Below are positions 1-8,016 of a stretch of DNA of 13,110 nucleotides, one piece after another. Every line of letters starts with the position of its first letter. The stretch's first letter is position 1. The position numbers were made by a program, and so were the translations under genes. Source of the DNA: Larix sibirica (Eukaryota > Streptophyta > Pinopsida > Pinales > Pinaceae); NCBI GenBank assembly GCA_004151065.3, contig NWUY0300008126.1:18840-31949 (forward strand). Direction: 5' to 3'. The notes under the pieces are model-generated. The model ran no database searches. It worked only from the letters and a program-made list of their open reading frames with translations, and was not told the DNA's origin.

Positions 1-933
1 CAGGACTCACACTGGATCCTTGGGGGGGACTTTATCATCATCACCAACCTCAACGAGAAGAGAGGTGGAATCCGCAGACTAGACAGGGACAGCCTGGCTT
101 TCCAAACCTTTATTCGAGATCACTCTCTAGCTGACATCGAAACCAATAATGGCATCTTTACTTGGAACAACAGAAGGGGTGGCAGCACCCAGGTGGCTTC
201 TCAGCTGGATTGCTTTCTCATCTCCGATTCTTTATTGAGAAATCATATTAACCTCTCCAGATCCATCCTACCCTTTGCTGGCTCGGATCACTGGCTGATC
301 TGTCTGCACTTTGTCTAGGATGCGCCTGACTTACGTAGATCCTTCAGATTTGAACAATTTTGGCTATCCCATCTTGACCTAAAAGAAAAAATTAAATATT
401 GGTGGCTTTTGTATCATGGGAGAGAAGGAACCCTCATGTACTGCTTCCAACAAAAACTTAAGTTCATCAAAAAGAAGCTTAAACAATGGAATAAAACCAA
501 GTTCGGTAATATTCTGGAGGAAAAGCGCAAGTTGGAGCACGATCTTGAAGATATCCAATCCAGTGCCATTCAACAAGGCTACACTAAAAATCTCATTCAG
601 CAGGAGTGGCACCTCCTACATCAACTGGATATTAGAAATCAACAGGAGGAACTCTTTGGAGGCAAAAATCCAAAGTTCAGTGGCTCAAAGATGGAGAAAG
701 AAAAGCCAAATTCTTTCATAATACCATGATCCAACGTAGGAAAAACAACAGAATTACCAGACTAAAAACTAGCACCGGAGAAACCATTCTCAACAAGGAT
801 GACATTAAAGAAGAGCTCGTCCTCTTCTACAATGATCTTCTCCATGACAACACTCTGGACAGATCTCAAGCCTCTCAGCACATCCCCCGACTTATCACTG
901 AGGAGCAGAATAACAATCTCATGAGCCCCATTT
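1..933 (+). pseudogene. LINE (L1-type) ORF2 fragment: endonuclease C-terminal part to start of reverse transcriptase region
   Basis: Part of a plant L1 ORF2 polyprotein, whose endonuclease nicks the target and whose reverse transcriptase copies the element RNA there. Frame 1 from the window edge shows endonuclease motifs: GGDF (22-33), a TW motif with LDCFLIS after it, and SDHW (283-294), which carries the catalytic D-H pair. The Asn usually found after GGDF appears as Ile. A TAG at 316-318 interrupts the frame, which then continues as the linker (FRFEQFW, KFGNILEEKRKLEHD). Near 657 one T seems missing, and reading moves to frame 3 with the family-typical WLKDGERKAKFFH and FYNDLLH. The frame runs to the N at 934, before the catalytic reverse transcriptase motifs. 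The 5' part lies outside the window. Identification as LINE ORF2 is firm, and the protein is clearly non-functional. Confidence 0.9.
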
Positions 934-934
934 N
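934..934. other. Single N: sequence discontinuity inside LINE
   Basis: The base is N. On its left the frame is in the reverse transcriptase region of ORF2, and on its right it is in the N-terminal part of ORF1. A natural LINE never has this order, so the N marks an unfilled gap, a contig join or a collapsed run of Ns. Confidence 0.85.
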
Positions 935-2404
935 GGGGGTCGCTCAAAACCTTCCTTCAGCCAACAAGTGGCTCGCCATACCCAGATCAGCACACCAGTC
1001 CTCCTTTTGGGATCCAATCTAAATTCTACTACCATAGGACAGCATGCAGGAAACATAGAACCCATTTCTGGAAAGGAAGGAGAGGGAAACACTGATCCGG
1101 GTGCCGCCGCTCAGAATTCTGCAACCTCGAATCAGGATGCACCACCAAAAACTACGGAGCTGATCAACAACAACAATGCCAGAAAATGCAAGCCAAAGGC
1201 ATCTCATATTCCAAGGTATGAAGTTACGTCTACCCTAGTTAGCTAGCACATACAATATATGCATGACCATGCCATCATATGCAATTTCATTGGCATATGG
1301 CCTACAGAAAAGAATCTAACCTGGTGGATCACCAACACTTGGAAGCCAAGAGGGCAATGTGAGCTGAAGCTAGGATCCAAAGGATTTTTCACCGTTATTT
1401 TTCAAAATTTGGAGGACAAGAATTGAGTATTTCAGGGAGGACCATACTTTCTGCACTCCGTAGGATTGTACATTCGAGACTAGAAAGAAAAATTCAGTCC
1501 TGAAAAAAAAGACTTCAAAGTAGTGCCGGTCTGGCTCAGGCTCTACTCTTTGCCTCAAGAGTATTGGAACCTTGAAACCCTTGCTGGAATTGGCAACACC
1601 TTGGGATCCTTTGTCCAAGCCTCTGACGCTACCTTAGGAGATTGCTATACTTCCTATGCTCGAATCTGCATCTACATGGATATCTCAGCCGCTCTCCCAG
1701 AAGCTATCTGCCTTTCTTTCCAAGACAATGAATGGATCCAACCATTAGATTATAGACACATACCCTTCAGATGTAGAAAGTGTCATGAACACGACCATCT
1801 CTTCCAGGAATGTCCTCTGAACTCCAAACCCCGACCTCCTTCGAGCCAGAACAGAACAGATGAAGATGGTTTCACGAAAGCTACCCATCGTAAAAGAACC
1901 GGGAAGAAACCTCCTACCCCCAGCACCTCTACCAACCCTAAATTCCACAGCAGTTTATCTGTCCTATCCAAGAAAACCCCTGATATCCCTAAATCCTCCA
2001 AACCCATACCCTCGACAGGAGCAGAGGACCCTGCCATCAAAGATGCCTCGAAACATCAGACTGACTCACCGTCTGCCAATATTCTTCTAGAAGTTGAAGA
2101 CATGGAAACTAGAGAACTGGATCTTGAAGCCATTCAAGAAGCATGGGCCAAGAATGACTTCCACAGTATTCCACAGAGCCAACTTGATCTATTCAAATAA
2201 GCCTATTAGTCACTTGCTCTCCAACAAATTTTTCCCTCTCTAGCGGAAACAACGGTTATCTCTTATGAACCTAACCAGCTTGGAGTCAGCATAATCCTAA
2301 AGCACAAAGACATTCCCAAAGGACAAAGCGTGCTCTCGAAGAAAGGAAGAAATCCCAACAGACAACTTCTTCGGGAGCTTGGAGAACATCTCATTGATTC
2401 ATGA
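935..2404 (+). pseudogene. LINE ORF1: DUF4283 / CCHC zinc-knuckle RNA-binding protein, broken by stops
   Basis: ORF1 of a plant L1 element, a nucleic-acid-binding protein expected to coat the element RNA. Frame 2 is followed from the N at 934. A low-complexity N-terminal part (to about 1240) is followed by a DUF4283 domain (about 1262-1750), with HAIICNFIGIWP, GSKGFFTVIF and VPVWLRLYSLPQEYW. A zinc knuckle C-x2-C-x4-H-x4-C lies at 1772-1813, and a Pro/Ser/Thr-rich tail follows. In-frame stops lie at 1244 (TAG), 1424 (TGA), 1481 (TAG), 2198 (TAA) and 2207 (TAG). Each is one transition from a fitting codon. Reading through 2198 and 2207 reaches GRNPNRQLLRELGEHLIDS, which resembles the usual ORF1 C-terminus, so the natural stop is probably TGA 2402-2404. 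An annotation ending at 2200 would lose about 68 codons. The 5' end is cut by the gap. Confidence 0.88.
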
Positions 2405-2445
2405 ACAAGCAACAAGCTCACTACTATATTCCAACCGTTTAATTA

Positions 2446-2526
2446 ATGGAGCTAAAACTTATTAGCTGGAACATAAGGGGAATCGGTAGCGATTCCAAAA
2501 GAAGAATGCTGAAAAACAAAATTCTT
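2446..2526 (+). pseudogene. LINE ORF2 start: N-terminus of AP-type endonuclease
   Basis: The frame starts ATG at 2446, 41 bp after the inferred ORF1 stop, and opens with LISWNIRGIGSDSKRR. This is the classic first motif of the plant L1 endonuclease, where the Asn of SWN belongs to the active site. Twenty-seven codons are visible before the N at 2527. On the other side of the N the same frame continues directly in the reverse transcriptase domain, so several hundred codons are absent. In a plant L1 the protein would go on through the remaining endonuclease motifs, of the kind present at 1-300. Confidence 0.88.
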
Positions 2527-2527
2527 N
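2527..2527. other. Single N: discontinuity inside ORF2
   Basis: The base is N. Left of it is endonuclease codon 27 of ORF2, and right of it is the reverse transcriptase segment just before the catalytic region (KTNWNFLKDTLLAFGFS). The missing protein corresponds to most of the endonuclease plus the first reverse transcriptase blocks, so the N stands for a gap or a wrong join rather than one unread base. Confidence 0.85.
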
Positions 2528-4940
2528 ACAAGACCAACTGGAACTTTCTCAAAGACACCCTCCTAGCCTTTGGTTTTTCTTTCCCCTGGGTTTGTTGGAT
2601 CATTTCCCTTGTCTCCTCTGCCTTTTTTTCCATTCTGGTCAATGGTACTCCCTCCTCCACCTTTTACCCCTCGAGAGGCATTATATAGGGAGATCCCCTA
2701 TCGCCCTACCTCTTTTTACTTCTTGCAGAGAGCCTAGGAAGAAGCATTAATTCAGCAATAAAAAATAATCAGCTATAGGGCATCAAAATCAACGGCCAAG
2801 GCAAAGCCCACTCGCATCTGCAATTCGTGGATGACACAATGTTGATGGGAAAATCCACTATAATGGAAGCCAGGGCCTATCGCAACATCCTTATTTCCTT
2901 CAACGCAGCCTCAGGTATGACCATTAATCATCTGAAGTCTCAAATCTTCTTTTTTAACACCCACGTGCAGACCCAAAATCGTATCACCAGACTACTGGGA
3001 TTTTAGAAAGGCTCCCTTCCCTCCAAGTTCCTTGGCACCCCCCTGATAGCTTCTCCCATCAAACAATCATCTTGGAAATATTTGCTCAATGCCCTTGAAC
3101 TCAAGCTCTCCTCCTGGACTTTCAAAGCCCTCAACTTCCCTAGCCACCTCATCCTTCTCAAGTCGGTTCTGCAGGCCATGCCCCTCTACCTCTTATCAGT
3201 TATGGCGGCTCCTAAGTTCATCCTGAAGTTTATTTGCAATCTTTAGATAAATTTCCTATGTGGAGGCTCCACCCAGCAAAGAAAATGGGCCTTAGTTTCC
3301 TGGGACAAACTCTGCACTCCTAAGAAGGATGGTGGACTCGGCCTTCGCGACCTGTGCACCCTCAATAAAGTGCTCTGCGCCAAGCTGCTCTGGAGATGCT
3401 GCACTGAAAACTCCACCCCTTGGACTCACATATGGATGCAAAAATATGTAGACAACCTTAATCACCATGAACTCATTCAGCAAGATTCTCTCCCAAATGG
3501 ATCTCTTACTTGGAATTCACCCTGGGCGCAAAGAGAGCTCATCTGCAAGCACAGTTTTTGGGAAGTTAGAAATGGAAATAGAGCCCTGTTTTGGGAAGAC
3601 GCTTGGAGCCAGTTACCTCCTCTCATTCTTCTCCCAGGAACCGAGGATCTCCACACTCAAACCCAACATAGAGGAATGCTCCTCACTGTTGACTACTGGG
3701 ATCCCCACACCAACGACGACACTTGGAGAACTTGGATGGCGCAAGAGTGATGGATGGGTGATTTCAGCAGAGAAGAAGGAAAAAAAATTTGGACCACGCT
3801 TAGCTCCAGGAAAATTCTCTTCTCCAACGAACCTGACAAGCTCCGCTGGGGCCATCAGCATAATGGTTTTTTCACTATCAGGGAATCCTATCAGCTTTCT
3901 CATCCTGGTCCCCCACCTCCAAAGGATCTTATTTGGAAGAAGATCTGGGACGCGCACCTATGGCTGGAAATCAAAACCTTCCTTTGGCTGGTTGCAAAAA
4001 AGAAAATTCTCACCTAGGATGAACTCATCAAGAAAGGATTCGACGGACCTTCTCTTTGTGTTCTTTGTACCCAGCATGCAGAAGACCAGGAGCATCTTCT
4101 TAATGGCTACAACTATGCCTCAGCAATCTGGGAGTGGGGATCTTCCATCTTTCGGCGCTCAGACCATGTCAACGGTGATATCAAAGACACTATTCGAAAT
4201 TGGTCCACTGATCCATTCGCGAATCCTATTCTCAATCGCACATGGATTCTCTTCCCAGGCCTCGCAATTTGGAACCTTTGGAAAGAAAGTAAAATGAGAA
4301 TCCTTCTCAACTGCTCTCTCCTGGAAACCTGTCTCATCCCACACATTCACGAGAACCTCCAAGAAACCGTGAGGCTGACCACCTGGACCACTGCTGATCT
4401 CTCTTTCCATCCACACGAAAGCTGCATCTTATTCAATTGGAACTTCCATCTTCATCCTTCCCTCCCTCCCTCTCCCCGCTCCTCTCCCTCCATCTGCATC
4501 CCCTCCGCTTGGTCCCCTACACTGCTCACTCCTTTAAAACTCAACTTTGATGGATCTTCCAAAGGAAATCTAGGATTAGTAGGTATTGGATCAAAATTGC
4601 TCGCAGAGAAGGTTGGACTGCTCTCACCATTGAAGGTGATTCTCAGATCATCATTAATACTTCCAATAGACTCCATTGTGGCACAGCCATTTCCAAACTC
4701 TCCAAGCAATGGCGGCTCGAATGGTTAAAAGAGAAGCTATGAGATAGCATAAAGCATTTCCAGGTTCTCAACACTAGCCATGTTAGCTGCACGGCCAACA
4801 AACTAGATGACCACCTTGCCAATAATGGTGCCGACACCTTCAAGGACAAAATTGATTCCAGCTGGCTCACCTTTAGGGCACAACCACTCAAGAATCAGCT
4901 CACTAACATTGTTGGTCAGGACCTTTCCCCCCCAAAATAG
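2528..4940 (+). pseudogene. LINE ORF2 C-terminal two thirds: reverse transcriptase, zf-RVT, RNase H
   Basis: Frame 1 carries the reverse transcriptase core: FGFSFPWVCWI, then GDPLSPYLF (2689-2715) and catalytic FVDD (2824-2835), the plant-LINE counterpart of YADD. Thumb-like sequence (SSWTFKALNFPSH) and GGLGLRDL follow. A zf-RVT domain lies around 3930-4110 (IWDAHLWLEIKTFLWL, CVLC, EHLLNGY). Its last Cys is replaced by Tyr, a change that G-to-A can explain. An RNase H domain starts at FDGSS (4546-4560). Stops lie at 2686, 2776, 3004, 3244 and 4015 (TAG), 3748 (TGA), and 4740 (TGA, frame 3). Between about 4580 and 4590 the frame jumps to frame 3 (REGWTALTIEGDSQ), and the block with the second catalytic acid (ELxA) is missing, so a short internal deletion broke RNase H. 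The frame ends with TAG 4938-4940. Family assignment is firm and function is lost. Confidence 0.92.
4460..4477 (-). other. Potential G-quadruplex on the minus strand (C-tract cluster on plus)
   Basis: Plus-strand C-tracts at 4460-4462, 4464-4466, 4468-4470 and 4474-4477 are separated by 1, 1 and 3 bases. The minus strand therefore has four runs of at least three G with very short loops, which fits the usual quadruplex pattern. It lies in the Pro/Ser-rich linker between zf-RVT and RNase H of the LINE ORF2. Structure formation is inferred only. Confidence 0.5.
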
Positions 4941-5604
4941 GTGCATCATGACACTGCCACCACCACAATGAGCTCCACATGCAGTTGCCACCTCACTGAT
5001 AGCACGATGACAGGTAATGCTCCCAACAGTGGCCACGCGCCTGCCAGCATGCATACCAAAGCCGTAGCTTATGCACCTCCCCACGTGCTCGCCCATATGC
5101 CTCGCAGTGCCACCTCTGATCCCTCAGCTTTCCACGTGCCCCACGATGTAGTATAACTTCTCCACCAACTCGACTATCTAGAGCTTTGTTTCTCTCCAAT
5201 GGCTTGACACTTCCTGCGTGTACGAGGTCCTGTCCTCTACTCCTTATCTTCCTCGAGCTCCAACATTGATGACTCCCACGCCACAGATTGATGGGATCCG
5301 TACTTCTCTGCTCATGAATTATAATGGCTCTCAGGTAGTTAAACACTTCACCCAGACCCTCCCCAGAAACTCAGATGCTTGTCTGAGAGCTTTACTGCGT
5401 AAGGGTTCCACTACGGAGGTATATTTTCTCAATGTGTCCATTTCCTACTACATCTCTGAGCCTTATCCTTCCAGCTCCCTAACTCTCCTGCTTCCTTATT
5501 ACCCGTTACTTTGGCTCGCTACTGAGACCTTCGAGTCTTGCTACCTCAACTGCTCGGAGGGTCGGCTCCTCTACTTCCATCTATGTTTCGAGCTCGCTGC
5601 CACC
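4941..5604 (+). other. LINE 3' region without recognised coding content (C/T-rich)
   Basis: This 664-bp stretch follows the RNase H frame. Its first part keeps frame 3 open from 4941 to 5153, rich in His, Thr, Ser, Ala and Pro, and holds two CACGTG palindromes (5082-5087, 5133-5138). TAG 4938 could be a mutated CAG, making this a C-terminal extension of ORF2, but no known domain is visible. The later part (about 5400-5600) is pyrimidine-rich and looks like an untranslated leader in front of the ATG at 5605. Frame 1 is open there too, from about 5218, but the translation looks random (Ser, Leu, Tyr-rich). Confidence 0.5.
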
Positions 5605-6108
5605 ATGCCGCCCAAGAAGCAAGCCCGCACTCACCAGGCCACTAGGAAGGCCAACGCTCAGCCGCAAAGCTCCTCCACCTCTTTGCTTTTTAGATTCATG
5701 AAGGGGGTGGTGGACAAGGCTTATAAGTACCATAAGGAAATCCCTATTCAAGCGCAAGATGAGATTACTGATGTTGAAGATGATGCTAGAGTCTCTCAGT
5801 GTTGCTTAACTGATGATGAAATCAGGGAGTAATTTGAGGCCCTCATCCCCGACCCCGGCAATAGTAGAGTCCGTGCTACTCTCTATCAAAAAACCTTGGA
5901 CCTGCACTGGACTCATAAGCAAGTTCTGGATAATGCGCTCACTAACCGGAATGAAGCGCAGGTAGAGATCCTGATGCAGCTTGACGAGCTGTAAGATATA
6001 ATGAAGCAACTCATGTACAACCAGCAGCAATTCGCACGACGGTTGGGGATCACGCTTGTTAAAGACCTGACCACTCAACTTGAGCAGAAGGACTACACCA
6101 GTTTCTAG
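5605..6108 (+). pseudogene. Unrecognised frame in the LINE 3' region (basic start, coiled-coil-like end), two stops
   Basis: I do not recognise this protein. A 167-codon frame opens with ATG at 5605 in the strong context gccaccATG and ends at TAG 6106-6108. It is broken by TAA at 5830-5832 and 5992-5994, both explained by CAA to TAA. The N-terminus is basic and Ser/Gln-rich (MPPKKQARTHQATRK). The middle is acidic (DEITDVEDD), and the rest is Leu/Gln/Glu-rich with heptad-like spacing (QVEILMQLDEL, DIMKQLMYNQQQFARRLG), suggesting a coiled coil. The frame stays open across both stops with plausible protein composition, which argues that it once coded. It sits about 660 bp after the RNase H frame and 230 bp before the poly(A). 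It may be an extra LINE frame, captured host coding sequence, or the first gene of a different element. Function is unknown. Confidence 0.5.
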
Positions 6109-6347
6109 GTCTCACCGACCATCCTGGTTTTTTGGTTTTTTACCAGCTTTTTTTACTATTCTGTTATTTCCTTTTTTTACTATTTTGTTAACTATGAATA
6201 TTGTTTTAAAGATGATTGTCCTAAGAAACATAGCCAGTATTTTTTTGAGGTCTATTTTCTCTAACATGAGAGGACATGGGAATTCTGAAACTCTGTATAT
6301 TTTGATTCTACTAATATAAGGAACTACTGCTAGCTTATAAAAAAAAA
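6109..6347 (+). other. LINE 3' untranslated region and poly(A) tail
   Basis: This is T-rich sequence with a small imperfect direct repeat of 24-bp period (6147-6170 and 6171-6194, sharing c, seven t, actatt, tgtta). It ends in nine A at 6339-6347. The A-run meets sequence homologous to the LTR array without a gap, so this is the likely 3' end of the LINE insertion. No AATAAA is evident just before the tail. Confidence 0.65.
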
Positions 6348-6889
6348 TGATTGCATGTTTAGTATGCACAATTGAATTGACTTAGTTAAATAGTTTTGCT
6401 CCTGTAGGATAGGGCTTAGATAGGTTTATTAACTTAATTAGTTAACATCTAATCTTGCATTTTGCATTCTCTAGCTATTAGATTTACAACTATAGGTTGT
6501 ATATTTTCATGATCATTCTGGAGCTAACTTCTTTTTGAAATCTTATCTATGTTTACTAGGATTTGAGCAAGCAAGTGTTAAGTTCTTTTTTGTCATATCA
6601 TTTGCCACATCTTTAGTTTATTTCTTTTATACAAATTTCAAGTCATTCTTGGGACTTTCCAAGAAACATTTTTGTGGATTTGTACATTTTGTTTACATAG
6701 TTATTTTGTATATATTTAGTTAAGTTAGTTTTATGTTTAGTTAATTTAAGACATATTAGAATCTAATTGGCCAATGGAGCCATTAAACCCGTTGGGCACA
6801 ACATTTCCAAATGACTAGGGGTTTATAAATACACTCGGCTCGGGTTGTGTCCCCCTTGTTGGTGAGCATGTCAAATATGCCCGTCAACA
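6348..6889 (+). repeat. LTR copy 1, missing its first 18 bp
   Basis: It aligns from tgattgcatgttt with LTR 2 at 7454 and LTR 3 at 8508, each 18 bp inside its LTR. It ends in cgtcaaca at 6889. The missing start is replaced by the LINE poly(A). This copy retains the best promoter motifs of the three. Confidence 0.8.
6766..6831 (+). promoter_or_regulatory. Core promoter of LTR copy 1: CCAAT palindrome and TATA box
   Basis: The palindrome ATTGGCCAAT (6766-6775) presents a CCAAT box on both strands. About 48 bp downstream is TATAAATA (6824-6831), which lies 58 bp before the LTR end. Order and spacing fit a polymerase II promoter for element RNA starting near the 3' end of the LTR. The TATA is degraded in copy 2 (near 7931) and copy 3 (near 8983), and the palindrome has lost its last base there. 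Confidence 0.55.
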
Positions 6890-6891
6890 AA

Positions 6892-6908
6892 TGGCACTAG
6901 AAGGAGGG
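6892..6908 (+). other. Candidate tRNA primer binding site, copy 1
   Basis: TGGCACTAGAAGGAGGG starts two bases after the LTR end and begins with TGG, the complement of a tRNA CCA end. Its first ten bases differ from the common plant initiator-Met site TGGTATCAGA by three transitions. The cognate tRNA is not established. Confidence 0.55.
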
Positions 6909-6959
6909 CCAACTAATACTTAAAGTCTTTTGAGCTTGTTTTAATTTGATTTATTCATA

Positions 6960-7136
6960 ATGGCTTCGGCCCAAAAAAAATTATGGAAATTTTTTTCTAG
7001 GAAAATTAGTTTTGATGTTCCAATAAAGGTAGTTAATTTATTGATAGAAGCAAAATTCGATGGTGAGGGAGGCCGGTCTCCTAATACCAAAAAATGTCTT
7101 TGCTTCTTTTCTATAAATTATGTTTCCCTTTGGTAA
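6960..7136 (+). CDS. Short hypothetical frame at a gag-like position
   Basis: A 58-codon frame starts ATG at 6960, 52 bp after the candidate primer binding site, and ends at TAA 7134-7136. It begins MASAQKKLWKFFSRK and contains IKVVNLLIEAKFDGEGG. The position is where gag would start in an autonomous LTR element, and the basic start would suit a gag remnant, but no gag domain can be recognised. The second internal copy has lost the start and first half through a deletion of about 165 bp. It may be a residual gag start, or chance in AT-rich DNA. Confidence 0.3.
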   Translation: MASAQKKLWKFFSRKISFDVPIKVVNLLIEAKFDGEGGRSPNTKKCLCFFSINYVSLW

Positions 7137-7424
7137 TTGTGCTTCGATAAGAAATGGAATAGGGAGGCATTTCCTACGGTAGATTGATCAAACTTTCTAT
7201 GGAGCAATGGGGCCGGAGTTTGTAAAATATTATTTTTTTGTTTGCATCTATATGAATGTCTTATGTAGCTATAATAAACTAGACTTTCTCTTTTGTTCAT
7301 CATTGTTCCAGCAAAGTTTGGGTAATGATTGTTCGCAGAAATATAAGTTTTCCTTGTAAATATCTATGATTGTGCATGTTTAATTTTGCAATGAACTTTT
7401 AAATTGTGTAAATAGGTAATGATT

Positions 7425-7435
7425 AAAAAGGGGAA
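7425..7435 (+). other. Polypurine tract before LTR 2
   Basis: aaaaaggggaa directly precedes TGTC of LTR 2. This is the expected place and composition of the plus-strand primer for reverse transcription. Confidence 0.65.
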
Positions 7436-7997
7436 TGTCTTTCTCTATTTTGATGAGTGCATGTTTAGGATCAAGAACTGAATTGACTTAGTTAAATCAT
7501 TTTGCTCCTGCGGGATAGGGCTTAGATAGGTTTATTAGCTTAATTAGTTAACATCTAATCTTGCATTTTGCATTATGTAGCTGTTAGATATGCAGCTATA
7601 GGTTGCATATTTTCATGAGCATTCTAGAGCTAACTTCTTTCTGAAATCTTATGTATGTCTACTAAGATTTGAGCAAGCAAGTTTTAAGTTCCTTTTCTAT
7701 TCATATCATTTTCCATATCTTTAGTTTATTTCTTTTATAAAAATTTCAAGTCATTCTTGGGACTTTCCAAGAAACATTTTTGTAGATTTGTACATTCTGT
7801 TTATATAGTTATTTTGCATTTATTTAGTTGAGTTAGTTTCATGTTTAGTTAGTTTAGGATATATTAGAATCTAATTGGCCAACAGAGCCATTAAACCCGT
7901 TGGGCACAACCATTCCAAATGAGTAGGGGTCTCTAAATACACTCGGCTTGAGTTGTTTCCCCCTTGTTGGTGAGCATGTCAACTATTTCCGTTAACA
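7436..7997 (+). repeat. LTR copy 2 (complete, 562 bp)
   Basis: It starts TGTCTTTCTC after the polypurine tract and ends gttaaca. It aligns along its length with copies 1 and 3, with many substitutions and small indels. The TATA position reads ctctaaata, so the promoter is probably dead. Confidence 0.8.
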
Positions 7998-7999
7998 AA

Positions 8000-8016
8000 T
8001 GGCACTAGAATGAGGG
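8000..8016 (+). other. Candidate tRNA primer binding site, copy 2
   Basis: TGGCACTAGAATGAGGG starts two bases after LTR 2. It differs from the copy 1 site at a single base, so conservation is better than in much of the surrounding internal sequence. Confidence 0.55.

Larger units (their letters stand above)
935..6347 (+). mobile_element. Degenerate plant L1-type LINE retrotransposon with poly(A) tail
   Basis: The order is ORF1 (DUF4283, zinc knuckle), a 41-bp spacer, the ORF2 start, a gap at 2527, the ORF2 reverse transcriptase to RNase H, a long 3' region, then poly(A) at 6339-6347. This is the standard architecture of an angiosperm L1 element. The 5' end is hidden by the gap at 934. The middle of ORF2 (rest of the endonuclease and first part of the reverse transcriptase) is missing at 2527, and the fragment at 1-933 covers much of that missing part. 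The 3' limit is set by the poly(A), which meets LTR sequence at 6348. Assigning 4941-6338 to this element is an inference from the poly(A) position; another insertion could be hidden there. Confidence 0.8.
6890..7435 (+). other. Internal domain, copy 1
   Basis: Sequence between LTR 1 and LTR 2. It contains a block at about 6909-7073, absent from the second internal copy, that includes the start of a short frame (6960-7136). It lacks about 115 bp that copy 2 carries near 8266-8386. Combining both blocks, the ancestral internal domain was probably near 0.65-0.7 kb. Otherwise it is AT-rich without protein domains. Confidence 0.65.

Noticed and set aside
3613-3957. 114-codon minus-strand frame inside ORF2
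   Set aside because: Antisense shadow of the reverse transcriptase frame.
3467-4297. Long open frame of 276 codons on the plus strand, frame 2
   Set aside because: It overlaps the clear LINE ORF2 frame (frame 1) with its reverse transcriptase and zf-RVT motifs. Its translation is Ser/Phe-rich with no domain, so it is a shadow frame.
5218-5604. Upstream extension of the 5605 frame
   Set aside because: The frame is open but starts at a GTG, is pyrimidine-derived (Ser/Leu/Tyr-rich), and the ATG at 5605 has a far better context. More likely a leader.
6112-6369. 85-codon minus-strand frame across the LINE tail and LTR 1
   Set aside because: It crosses the junction of two different elements, so it cannot be an old gene. 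It reads poly(T)-derived Lys/Phe codons.
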